Source: Progne subis subis
Taxonomy: Eukaryota; Chordata; Aves; Passeriformes; Hirundinidae
NCBI GenBank assembly: GCA_022316685.1
Contig: JAKJHU010000057.1
Span: forward strand, 1,860,001 to 1,924,000
Direction of reading: 5' to 3'
DNA: 64,000 nt
Shown here: piece by piece, positions 24,898-36,470 of the stretch
Layout: every line of letters begins with the position of its first letter
How positions within the stretch are numbered: the first letter of the stretch is position 1
Notes under the pieces: generated by a model
Database searches by the model: none
What the model was told of the DNA's origin: nothing
What the model saw: the letters and a program-made list of their open reading frames with translations, nothing else
Program-made: the position numbers and the translations under genes

Positions 24898-26640
24898 TCT
24901 CTTTTTTTTCACCATTTGTTCCTGCTTTTACATATTTGCTCTGTTTCTCCAGGACTCAACACAACAACCTCTCTCTCCCTCTTGTAAGAGAATATTGAGG
25001 CTGAATATCCACTCACAGAACTTTCATAGATCTCAATCCTCCTTGCTGAGTAGACATATGCATTGTGATCACCATTGCCACTCAGCATCTGTGAAAACTT
25101 TACCCTAAAAGCCCAGCTTGGGATTCAGTAAAAAAAGGAAAATGGGAAAACATGGTTTTCTCTTCATAACCCCATCTCAATGGTAAAAAAGGTGCGGTTC
25201 TAGTGAAAGGAAGAACTTCCTCCTTCACTGGAAGAAGTGGAAGACAAGAAGGACAGCAAAAAGGATCTGTAGAGCACACAGAGCTCCACAGTAGGTTCCA
25301 GTACGTTCGCTTTTGCACACATACATACATCCTACCCTTCTCCAGAGCTGCGGAGTTGTGGTCTTTGCTTTAAGGTGGGGTTCCTTTGTATTTTGGGTTT
25401 GTGTTTGGTTTTGATTGTTTGCAACTACCTTGCAAAAGTCTTTTCTCGTGAAGTTCTAGTTCAAATTCTTGAAATATAAAAAGTATTACATTATTACTTC
25501 AAAGTTTCACAGATGAGAAACAAGGTTGAGGCTTACAGCAATGTCTGTTTTCTTGTATCTAAGTTCGTTAAACTAACCATAAATGTCACTCTAAACCTAA
25601 TCTAAGGATCTGAGGATTAAAGATGCTAATTACTATATCTCCATGGTGTTGCAGTAGGCTGTGAGAAAGTAATGGCAAATTACTTTATCACAATGTCTAA
25701 TGATATTTTACATTTCAGATTAACATTCTTAATGGGGCAGTTGCCAGTAGTTTGTCATGGTGGTTTTAAGGAGGCAGGTTCATCTTTAGCTTTGTTCTTC
25801 TGCTGTTTCCAGTCTCCACCACAACATCTCTCTCTTAATAATCTAAATTTCTCCCTGTTCTGCTTATATGTGCTGAAAAAGATTTAGAGCTGTGATTTAA
25901 GTTTTAAAGTCAAAATAGAAAAGACTGCTTCTAACATGAAGGTGAAGAAAAGGTCAGCAGAGATGTCAAAAGGATGACTGATGTGGTCCTACAATCCAAG
26001 CAGTCATAGGGAGAGGAAAACCATTACTGTCACAAATTAAAGAGAAGAATTAGTAGGAGATGAGAGTCAAATCTCTTTTAGTGACAGCAATGGACTGAGA
26101 TGTGTCTCTGTAGAAAGCTTGAAGAAGTCTGAAGAAAGCAACCAACACTTACTGGAACAGACAGTCTGCCTCTGCTTTTCTGAATCCACCACCCCATGCT
26201 CAGTAGAAGAAAAAGAATGAGTGTAACATGGACTGCTGAAAGTGCCACAAAGTAAGAACACCTTAAGCTAATAATACAACCTACAGATGAGACAGACTTT
26301 GAATTAGACCCAAAACACGTCATCTGTAAACTCCATGAAATCTGCTGATCACGACGCAAGAGAGAACACAAGGAAAATATCATTACTACTTTTTGCAGAA
26401 TCTCTGAGTGACTTAGGATAGTGAGAAAATTATTAGGGGGAATTTGATGGATAATCCTTTGTCAATGAAACAAAAATTAAGCTCCTTGTTTTCCTGATTT
26501 TTTTGATGTTTATGGCTGGTGCTCTTACTACAAATAAGCAGCAGTCCCAGTTTCAGCTGTATGACTTCAAACCTGTACTCCACAATGACGACAGGCTTGT
26601 CAGCATCATGTAGGTTCTACCCCCGGCACTGTGCAATAGA
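24898..26640. other. Gene-free AT-rich unique sequence
   Basis: No gene, RNA or repeat is recognised. Open frames on both strands between 25.1 and 26.4 kb are 60 to 101 codons, overlap one another in different frames, and carry no motifs. Confidence 0.55.
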
Positions 26641-26651
26641 TTTGAATTTTT

Positions 26652-26734
26652 AAAAAACCAAACAACAAACAAACAAACAAACAAACAAACAAAACCACCA
26701 AACAAACAAAAACAAACAAAAAAACCAAACAAAC
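26652..26734. repeat. (AAAC)n array, about 80 bases
   Basis: A block of perfect AAAC tetramers flanked by imperfect AACC and AAAAAC variants. It is the largest A/C tetramer array in the window. Spacing is constant at four bases with no unique spacers, so it is not a CRISPR-like structure. Confidence 0.9.
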
Positions 26735-27489
26735 TGTAGGTCTTGTTTTCTAAAACCTTTCAGAAAAGAGCAATTGCATATCAAGGTGGAGATCTTGACA
26801 GGCCCAAGGCAGTAGAAAGGTCAGATAGTGTTTTTGCTAATTTAGAAATGAGACAGTCATCCGTCTAAACATACTTCCTGTTTGGTTGGTTGATAAATAC
26901 TTTCTGTAAAGGCTTTCATGTCTAAAACAGGCTATATATCATGCAAGTGATCAGCAGCCCAACCCATGAGACACAAATTGTGATGACCAGGCCAATCACA
27001 TGTTCAGTCACATAAGGGACAAACTGGTAGAGGGAAAATGTGTATTATTACCTCTACATGTGGTTCTATAGAGAAAAAGTAGATTTCTAGTTGTAGACTA
27101 ATATAGGAAATGTGCCTTCTCACTGTGAATGTGATAATGACTTACTTACTTATACAGATGCTGCAAACACCATTTTAGGGGTTCTGCTGCTGTTAAGGGA
27201 CTATGCAGGACCACACACTCAGTTCATAAAGTTTGGAAAGGCCTCTGAATGAATTCTTGTCAACTACTAAGATTATTTTTAATTAATTCATTAAACTAAC
27301 TAATACCTTAAATACTGCAGGATTGATGAGTAAATGTTCTGCATTAAAACAATTTTGAATTACTAACTTCAAAACTAAAGGTGAAAAAAAACCCCTATGC
27401 AACATACGATAATGCATCAACAAATGTACTCAAGCATTTCAGGACTTCTATTCTATTGACAATTGGATATTAAATGGCTTTGCCGTTGC
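26735..27489. other. Gene-free AT-rich unique sequence
   Basis: I see nothing recognisable here beyond ordinary AT-rich unique DNA. Confidence 0.5.
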
Positions 27490-27513
27490 TTTTTTTTTTT
27501 TTTTTTTTTTTTT
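27490..27513. repeat. T24 homopolymer run
   Basis: Twenty-four T in a row. It could be the complement of a poly-A tail, but there is no recognisable retroposed body on the left side. Confidence 0.9.
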
Positions 27514-27810
27514 AACCTGAAGTTTAATTTCTGTGGCGCATATATTGTATTTGATACCTTAAGTGAAAATATAAAACATTCAAGAGCTTCCTTAGGAAGC
27601 AAATTTGGCCTGAAAGTTCTTATCCAGTGTTAGTAACAAACTTTTAGTGCATAGAGCACAAATTCAGCCAGTCAAAACCAGCTCGTACAAGCATCAAAAA
27701 TAACTATTAATTTCTTTCATTTTTTGCATTTGAATGTGATTGATATATCTCCAAGGACTGGCTGCAGAACCATGTGTCAAGAGATAAGTCAACTGAGGAA
27801 AAAGCTCATG

Positions 27811-27833
27811 AAAAAAAAAATAATTAAAAAAAA

Positions 27834-27868
<35 letters not shown>
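27811..27868. repeat. A-rich run leading into (TA)15 microsatellite
   Basis: Two A-runs are followed by ACATA and then 15 perfect TA units (27839-27868), and then by an A/C segment. A perfect TA array of this length is prone to cruciform extrusion and length polymorphism. Confidence 0.95.
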
Positions 27869-27872
<4 letters not shown>

Positions 27873-30419
27873 CACCCCAAAAGTTTTTTTTCTTACCAAA
27901 ACCCCCGACATTTATAAACTTAGTGCAAGACATTACTGTATCATTGAATGGAGGCTGTGCTAAAAAGGAGCTTCACACATCAGTGCAATGCCACCAGGAT
28001 TCCCCTGACATTTTATATGGCATATGTCTATGTCTCCTTAAGCTGTAAGGGAAAATCTTCTCAGCAAGGAGAAGTTTACCAGGTGAAAGAAACATGGTAC
28101 TATGGCAACACCCTTAGTTATTCTCCTGAACCATTTGGCTGATTAGTTGGATTCGTTCATACTCCACCAAATATGTGGTTAGAACATTTGATTATAGTGC
28201 TTTACTGTGGGTTTTTCAGATCAGTATTTGATATTAGCATCAATGGAAGACAAAATGAAAGCTTTCCCTGGACTGAAATATTGTTGTTTTGCAGGGAATT
28301 ATGTTGCTGCTTCTTCCTAATTCATCTCACATATTTAACATTCTGATTCTGTATGGGAAATACAGATAGATGAAAGTCTATGTAACTGCTAGGATGGCGT
28401 TGCTGTGGCTGCTAACTGGTAAAAAGAAAAGCTCCGTGCTGTGAAAGTTTTTTCTGCCAATGACCACTTTCCACAGGAAAGGTGTAGGATAAGAAATTAG
28501 TAGTGCAATAGGATGATATCTCTAATCTGAATGAAAAAGTTACCTTAAAAACTCTGAGTAAATTATTAATAATTCAGAACCATTGTCCCCAGGAGAACAT
28601 GCGACAATGTATGTGAAAAGTTCACACAGATAATTTAGAAATATAGAAAATGGGGATAGGACAATTTTTTTTTTTTTAATAACTGGTTACTGAGACTAAA
28701 ATAAACAAAAGTATTCTTTCACCCGCTAGAGGAAATAATGAAGGAAATATCTAGAATAAGAGAGGCAAAGGAAAAAATTGAAAAAAAAATCAGACAGAAA
28801 GAGGAGAACTTGTAAGAACCAATGACATGGTAAAAGTAAATCTTTTACAGGGAGAAAACAGAATACATAATTAAAGGAGAGAGAGGTAATTCAAGAGAAA
28901 AGACATGCCTTTTCAAAGGTTTTGCCAGGACTTGTTAAAAAATGAGCGGAAATTACAAAATGAGAGTGAATACAGAATCTGCTATACTAACAGTAGCTGA
29001 AAGGCTATCTCCTTACCATATTCTAACTGTCCTTAGGCCAGAGAAGGAGCTTTCAGCCTGAAAATCACAAGTTTGGGACAAATACTTCAGCACATCTGCA
29101 TCATGCATCTTTGGGAGCAAATTTAAATAAAACCTAAAAATAGATGAAACATAAATGAAACCTAAACCCACCATGAAACACACTGTTTTCCATGTATTTG
29201 GAGGAAATTTTCTGTTCTCACAGAAGTCTCTGCACACCGATTGTTTGTAGCCCTCCTTTTTGAAAACATGACATTCAGCCTCTCAAATTAACCAAGCAAC
29301 ATTAGCTCCTAGAATGCTGTTAATTCTTTGTTCTAAAAACTATCCAACGGACCGTATACCCATGACAACTCTGACTACTGTGCTAACTCTACACTGACAA
29401 CAAAGCTAACCTGTAGTTCCATGTTATTGATCATTTTCTAACCAAGAGGTTAATGAGATTCCTGCCAGTGATGCATCTTTGTGCTCGTCGTGTCAACTCT
29501 GTTTATTCACTTGTTCAAGAACTCTCTTACCTAAAGCAGAACTGTAGAATTTTCAGGTTATAGCAAGTCACTTCTTTGATCAGCATTTGAAAAGTAACCT
29601 TTCCAGAAACATAGTCCAGAGAATGGTCCCATGATTTCTGTTCAGGAATGGGAACTTGCCATACTGAAGGTTTCGCAATGCAAGAATGCAGATGGGTATT
29701 CTAAACCGGGCTGAGATTTCGCCTTTCAGTTCCTGTGGTTTGTATACAAAACAGGAGCTCTAAGTTTGGTTCTCAGATCCCCCATCAACTTTGTAGATTT
29801 CCTGGAAACCATTTTTTTGCTTAGTTGGATTTCTTGCTAAGCAAGTGTTTGGTAATTATGGTATTGTAGGTACCACATGATGTAAATCATCCACAGTTTT
29901 AAAAGGTCGTAGCATGTATTTATTAGTTTCAGAGGTGGTGATCTAGAGACCCAGCAGCATCACAGTACATGTTTCAAAAACAAGCAAAACCTGTGACAGT
30001 GAAGACAACTACCATCTGCTACAACAGAAGATATTTGTTGTGTTCTCTAGTTTAAGAGAAAATACTGTCTAGGAAAGGGCAGACTAAATTCCAGGATTTT
30101 TGTCTCCACATATTTCACTCAAACAAATCTTCAATCATCCTCCTTCAAATTAATAAGAAAATAATTACATTTGCTTGTAAGTGCACGAAATGACTTGGCT
30201 TAAGTACTTTTTTCCTTTCTTGACAGAGGGTGTCAACATGAAGGATGACAAACCATCTTAAATAATACTTAATCTTTAAAAATTATTTACAACAAGTCAA
30301 TGCCCCCAAGAATAAAAGAAAGCATTTAACATGGCAGAGCACGATGTAAGGGAAGCAATAAAAGGGAAACGCAGCTTGAACTGTAATATTGCTGGGTACC
30401 TTACATCTCCCTGCTGAAA
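27869..30419. other. Gene-free stretch with a purine-rich block
   Basis: I see no gene. From 28728 to 28816 the plus strand is strongly purine-rich (A and G), with a T13 run shortly before it at 28665-28677. The purine block can be read as a short coiled-coil-like peptide, but that follows automatically from its AAA/GAA/AGA composition. No other feature was recognised. Confidence 0.5.
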
Positions 30420-30960
30420 GCAGCAAAGTTGCAGCCACCGAATGGCTAATCTGTTCTACTGTGTTTTAATCAGATGTTGGCATTATCTGCCACTAATTGC
30501 TTTTTCATTTCCACTTGTAATTATTCCATTGCATGTTTATGGTGAGAAGCTGAAAATGAAGCAGATCACCAAGAAAGAATTAATTGTTAATGAATAATCA
30601 TCAGTAGGAAGCCAATTTCATTATCTTCAAAGAGGTAGCTAGAGATTAACTACTAACTGGGGTTCTCCTACATTCAGTGCATGACTGTAAAGTAATCACA
30701 AATAATCACACCCTCTAACTTCATCAATTAGTTTCTATTATGTGAATTGATACCCATTTTTGGTTTTGTTGTTTAATGTTAATGGTAGTATTCAAGCTGG
30801 GGAGTGCTAATTGGAAGGTGTTGTATTCAGTGGGCTCAAACCCTAATTATTAGAGCATCTTTTTCATTAGCATATGATTGTAAAAAGGATATATGGTGGT
30901 AGTTACTAAATTCACCTTGTTATAAATTATTTTTATCAATAAATTTTAGACTGACACTTA
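30420..30960. promoter_or_regulatory. Conserved-element-like stretch with many homeodomain motifs
   Basis: This 540-base stretch lacks simple repeats and carries many TAAT/ATTA cores, including CTAATTGC, GTAATTATT, TTAATTGTTAATG and CCCTAATTATTAG, together with repeated ATCATC/AATCAC and octamer-like CATTAGCATATG. Such density within non-repetitive DNA is typical of vertebrate developmental enhancers. No frame is convincingly coding. The call rests on motif content alone. Confidence 0.35.
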
Positions 30961-32823
30961 AAATAGAATGATACATGCAAAGCTACTTTGTCAGCAATGC
31001 ACAGTAGAACTCTGCTTATAAAACATGTCACCATTTAATGCTTCTTGTGAAATTGTCCTTAAATCAACACGTAGAAAACAAAGGTTGCTTAGGATTTAAA
31101 CAATGGGTATAATAGAGTCAAGGTCTAAAAGAAATCAGCTGGAGTAAAAAACAGTTAGATACCAGAAGTATAAAAAAAATCACATCTGCCTCATCCTTAT
31201 TGCATGGATTGATGGTCCAGTGAGAACTGGTGACTCTCAGCTTTCCATTCTTTGCTACCAGTTTCAGTTTAGCTCTCTGTGATGCCAAAAGCAACCATAA
31301 AGAATAGCTCTCCTGATGTTTTTTGATGAATTCTGTATTGCACTTGTATAATTTTTATTGAAAGATAATGAAAGAAATCATGTCAGCTGTGGGATAGTTT
31401 CAGCCTCCCTGCACTGCTGCACTCACTGAAGCCCCTCATCTTCTCCATCTGATAACAGTGCCTGCATTTTTTCCATCTTTGTACCTCTGCATGTATAACT
31501 CCCTGAACAGTGATCATAGAACAGTTGTCACCTCTTGGTTCCCTTCTGTTTTAACTGCTTTAAGACAAGCCAGCTTCTAGACACAATTTTATTTTTCCCT
31601 GGAGCAGGGGGCAAAAGGCAACCCCACCTCCTGTGTCTGAAGAAACAAATACATTAATAGTAGTTTTTTTGTGACCCTCCTCAGCAGCCTCATTAATACT
31701 TTAACTGCAAAGGAGGACAATACATCAGTGTTCCAGAAACATAAAGTAGGGCTAAGGAAGATGAGCTCTTTATGAATTCCAGGTTTTCTGCAAGAAGAAA
31801 TCACGGAACTTTACAGCAATCTTTTATGCTCCTAACACAGTGTATCTCAGAAACTATGCCAGGCAAGGCCTGTTGTAAACAACTCCTGAAAACCATTATA
31901 ATAAACACAGAAGTCTGACCTTTGCTGAGAAGTAAGATTTGGCCTAAATGAAGTTTACCCATTCAACGTGCCCAGCAATTCTGGAAACTAGAAAGTTCCA
32001 TTCCATCCTGCAGGTGATAGTCACATCAAAGCCCAAAAAAACTGCAGAGCAGTTACAGTTATCTGCTGTCAATCATGTAACTAACCCATGTCACCTCTGT
32101 TAAGTAGCAATATGTTCCTTTCTCGTTGAAGATTGTAGTCAGTGTGTTGTGACAGAGCTTGGATCACTGAAGTAATTTTCAGCCAGAATAGTCAAAAGCA
32201 GCAAAGGCAATTTTTTCTTTTAGGCAAGATATTTTTCTCAGCTATCATGACAAAGTGTGATGTGTCGATGTCACTGCTGCCATAAAATATACTTCAAATT
32301 GTGCATGTTTCCTTCAGAGTAGGGTAGCTCCTGTTATATTTCTTTTTTGGCACAGAATCTGATGATCTATTAAATAAATATTAATCCCTTGCTGCCTTCA
32401 AAGCTGTCTCTGCCATATTAGGATTTTAAATATCTTCATTAATTGCTTAACTACCTTTTCCTAAATTCCCCATGGGCTCCTTTGATACTAGTCACTCTAA
32501 TGTGTTACCATGTGATTCATGGCTTCACTCTGCTGTAACATAAAACATATTTTAAGCCAATTTTGCTCTACAGATGCCTTTGACAAAATGAAAATTCAAC
32601 ATTTTAAGACTCCAAAGATAAACAGACCTAGAAAAGCCAATACAGTACTATATTTTAAAAGAATACAAAGCACTCCTATTTCAGTTCATGTTTGTAGCAA
32701 ATGTTTGTGCTCAAACCCATGGGTAAGTAAGCCATACAGAGGTTTCTAAGCCATACAGAAAAGATTAGTGTGAAACTGGCAAAAGAAACAATGGAAAAGT
32801 TGATTATTGCCATATTTGTGGGG

Positions 32824-32841
32824 AAAAAAAAAAAAAAAAAA
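32824..32841. repeat. A18 homopolymer run
   Basis: Eighteen A following GGG. No retroelement body is recognised upstream. Confidence 0.9.
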
Positions 32842-33526
32842 GTATGGGGTGATTATTCATATGAAAATAGTCTTGTTTAAAGTTAAGCTAAAATAGGTTC
32901 ACAAAGAAATGCTACATCAAAGTAATTGCTTACACCCGGTGCAGAGGATCATTTAAAAATATCATTTTTAGTAGTCCAAGATTTTAGTTGCCCTACTAGT
33001 AGACAACACCTTGTATTTGCTCTCCAGGTGCTGCATGTCACAAGTTGAAAAGATTGGTCAAAAGACAGTAGCAATATGTAAATTCTATGTATCTTCAGAA
33101 TATGAGTATGTTGTGTCTATGGAAAAGCTCTCAAAATTAATCTAGACATATGCTCAGAACAGATGTGAAATGTGAAAAAGTGTAATGGCAACCAGGAAAA
33201 AACAGCTGTACTTTGTGATAGTCCTGGAAAGATCACTCCTGAAATGTAACATGACAAACTTATTTTCAGTAACATAATTTTGGCAGCTGCAGTCAGAAGT
33301 ACCAAAAATGTAATGCTCATGTATTTATGCATTCATATTTTTCTGCGAAGATGTGATGCACTCTCCTCCATTCACATATCCTTCAAAACTGAATTTGCTC
33401 ACCTCCCCCAACACGTGGTAGAGGTCAAGTCATACACATTTTCCCATAGGATACTTTATGTTGAAATAAGCACAATATTTTGTAATCAGAGGTTGTATTA
33501 CTTATTTTGTCATGGTCGCTGTCATT

Positions 33527-33579
33527 GAATCATCTTGGGCTAACATTTTGAGAAAAATCTGAACCATCTTGGGCTAACA
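33527..33579. repeat. 34-base-period duplication of a 19-mer
   Basis: GAATCATCTTGGGCTAACA and GAACCATCTTGGGCTAACA differ at one base and lie 34 bases apart. It is a local duplication whose middle part has diverged. Confidence 0.8.
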
Positions 33580-33709
33580 AAAGATCTTACAAAGTATCGC
33601 TTGGGTCCCCTAATTGGAGGTTTGGGATCAGCAATCTGATCCCAAATACAGATCTAATTAGCTATCCCTATTCTTTTGTGCTCGGGCAGGACAAACTGAT
33701 CTTCAAGAA

Positions 33710-33729
33710 TTTTTTTTTTTTTTTTTTTT
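33710..33729. repeat. T20 homopolymer run
   Basis: Twenty T ending in a G. This is a simple repeat. Confidence 0.9.
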
Positions 33730-34403
33730 GCTGTGACTCATTCTGTGATATTTTAGTCATGGTACACACTGAGGAAAGTGTAAGAATTGATTTTTCTCTA
33801 GACAGCAAAAGTTGGGTAAGTGTTCATCTGCTTTTGGGCCCTCTGTGAACTTCCCAGCTTTTGCTTCTGACCTTTCTTCCCTCAAAGTAGGTCTTTTAAT
33901 TTGCATTGACAATAGCTAGCTGTGACACTTGGTCCAATGTGTTACAGACACAGATAATACCATAGGCTTGGGTTTCCCTAGCCTAAATCTATGGTTATAG
34001 GAGAACACTTTAACTACAGGTCACTTTGAAATGAAGGTGAGGCATTCATCCTAAGAAAAGTAACATATTTGTGGCACAGGGGAAATAGTAATAATAAGAT
34101 CTTTTTTGTTACAAAGATTCATAGCCAAAGGAGCTTCAAGATTCATTTGTTTTATTGTTTCCAGAAAGGAATGCTGATTACAGGATAAAGAATGGCAGAG
34201 TTAGGTTCAGGATCCAGTGTTAGCTAGAATTTTTGTTACAAGAAAATGTAGATTTTATTTTGGAGCTGTCTCTGTCTCAAATTGTGTTACTCCTTTATCA
34301 CAAGCAGATTGGATTATTGGAATGAGCCTCTACATAGCAATACTCCAAACTGTTAATCTCAAAAGTTCATGGAGCACAGCATAAAGTTGCCTGCCTCACT
34401 GTC

Positions 34404-34446
34404 TTTTTGTTTTGTTTTGTTTTGTTTTGTTTTGTTTTGTTTTGTG
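34404..34446. repeat. (TTTTG)n microsatellite
   Basis: Eight nearly perfect TTTTG pentamers, the complement of the AAAAC unit seen at 7.4 kb. It is a long regular array, likely polymorphic between individuals. Confidence 0.95.
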
Positions 34447-35479
34447 AGTAACATTTTGCAGCCACTCAGAAAAAGGCATTTGTATCCATTTTATCTTTGA
34501 AAATAAAATAACTTATTAGTATAGAACACTGAGCACTGTAGACCTTATGTCTTTTTTTCAAAGAAGTGAAATTTAATGGGGTACTTGAATGGTGAGCCTC
34601 CAACTTACACGTTGTCTAGAAGATCCTGTAAATCTGTGATTTGACTCAGTTTCTAGGTAAATTGTAGCTGATTCCTCCATGTATGCATGGAAGGAAGGAA
34701 ATTTTCAAATCTGGTGCACGAGTAGAAGAGGAGTCTGTAGTCTGCCTAAAAAAATTTGACAGTAGAAAACTCCTATTAAGTCATAGAAAACCCTATTAAA
34801 TCAATCAACTTGGAAAAAACCTGTGGAGCTGTAACACAAAGCATCCCTATCTTTACTGCTCCTACCAAACACTAGAAAAGTGCTTCCTTAAAACAATAAA
34901 GAAAGAAAAATAAGGTTTCCATGGGAGAAATTTGGGTTTCTAAGAGCAGAGAAAGATGTTTCCTCCAAAGAGAAATTTATGTCACTTTCAATATTTCACC
35001 TTGTTGTCTCTTTAGCTGTAATACAAACATTTGAACTATTAAATCCATATGCAGTTGGAGACCTCTTGGGTCTGCCATATAAACCATCATGGGCTGTGTT
35101 CTGAAAGCCAGTTACCCTGGCTTTAGGGAGAGTATTGGGCATTGACAGTCAAACGAACACTTCGTGATTCATGTGACACATTATGAAAACCAGTACCAAC
35201 CAGTAAGCTATTTCTGATCAAGCATCAAGACTCTATAATCTCTGCCTTCCTTTTCTGGATTCTTCATACCACAAACAAAATGTCGCCAGAACTAGCACCA
35301 GGAATTTTTAAGTTTATTCAAGCACACCTCAGCCCTTAGATCGGCACAATGGACTATGACAGCTCTTTCAGAGGCATTCCAGTCCATCATGTCCTGTGCT
35401 CTTGTTGTTCATCTACACAAGTCTGTGCACTAAAACTCCTTATGAAATATTTATCCCCAGAAAGGTAATGTGCATTACC
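34447..35479. other. Gene-free AT-rich unique sequence
   Basis: No gene is recognised. The only notable item is a 21-base tandem duplication at 34763-34803. Confidence 0.5.
34763..34803. repeat. 21-base tandem duplication
   Basis: Unit one, TAGAAAACTCCTATTAAGTC plus A, is followed directly by a 20-base copy with one missing base and two changes. This is a young-looking slippage or repair duplication. Confidence 0.8.
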
Positions 35480-36300
35480 AACAGCAACTTCTCTAAACAA
35501 AAATTTGCCATTTCCCCCTAAAGCAGTTAGAGTGCATTGAAGATTAATGTCTTTAAATCATTAACTGTAAAAGAAAAAAGAAGGACAGAGGGCAAGTTAT
35601 TTATAACTGCCTCAATAAATAGGTGAAAATTTTATGCTTTTCAAATATTTTAAAAGGGACAAACAGCCAGCTGCAAAGTGGAATCTATAATTGGAAGCAG
35701 TGACACAGTATACCCTACAGCAGCATCCAGAATACTTTTATAATTCTGTCACCTGAATACAACATAGTTTTATTTGGCAACTTGTATCAGTCGCTGCTGA
35801 AACACACTCAGTTCAAACATAAAACACACAGTCATATTTTTGAATTTATTTATAAGCTTTTTTCTTTTAATTTCAAAACCAACTTTCTACACAGCATAGA
35901 TAATTCTTTCTGGTTTTAGGGGCTTTTCATTTAACTATAAGTGAATTGCCCTTCTGGCTGAAAATCTGTTTTCTTTCGCATTCCCATCCATCCTATGTGC
36001 TACATTCCCCCTTAAATTCCACATGGATTCTATAGATTTTATTTAAGCAGGGCCAAGTTGCATGAACAGATCTGCCCTAGAGAAGTTTGCCTCTTTTAGC
36101 ATGCAACCCAGCACTAATGCTCCTTTTTCATTTAGGTTTTCAATTTGGATGAATTCCAAATTGCCATTTATTCCAATAGAAATGCAACTAATTACACAAA
36201 GCATCTTAATAAAGAATGGAAACAAGATTAAAAGCCCTCCTCCTTCTGGTGTCTCAATGTGTAGAATTCATAAAATGCAGAAAGGTGCTTAATTTCAGTT
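35480..36300. promoter_or_regulatory. Conserved-element-like stretch
   Basis: Mixed, mostly non-repetitive sequence with CATTAAC, ATAATTGG, TTATTTATA and CACCTG-type motifs. Near 36.04-36.29 kb both strands are open for 60 to 76 codons. The minus-strand frame there (36043-36225) follows a pyrimidine-rich stretch ending in AG and stops at TAA, overlapped by an AATAAA. I cannot tell a small terminal exon from chance. Enhancer-like non-coding DNA is the simpler reading. Confidence 0.25.
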
Positions 36301-36449
36301 GTAGTTAAGCCTCTTAAACAATATTTTCTCTATTTTTTGCTACTAACCAAATAGAACTGTATTCAAGTTGAAGGCAAAATATAATCACTTTATATGCACC
36401 TATTACACAGGGTTTTTTCTTACTCACTATGTTTTCTCATGTTTTGAGG

Positions 36450-36470
36450 AAAAAAAAAAAAAAAAAAAAA
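36450..36470. repeat. A21 homopolymer run
   Basis: Twenty-one A after GAGG. No retroposed body is recognised. Confidence 0.9.

Larger units (their letters stand above)
30961..34403. other. Gene-free AT-rich unique sequence
   Basis: No gene is seen. It contains an A18 run (32824-32841), a T20 run (33710-33729), a local 34-base-period duplication, and a short conserved-element-like part around 32.34-32.48 kb with ATTAAT and CATTAATTGC motifs. Open frames are short and carry no motifs. Confidence 0.5.

Noticed and set aside
26652..26734. Regular short repeats considered as a CRISPR-like array
   Set aside because: It is a continuous AAAC tetramer microsatellite without spacers, in vertebrate-type DNA.
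27694..27963. Open frames with alternating Tyr-Ile on both strands
   Set aside because: Produced by the (TA)15 microsatellite.
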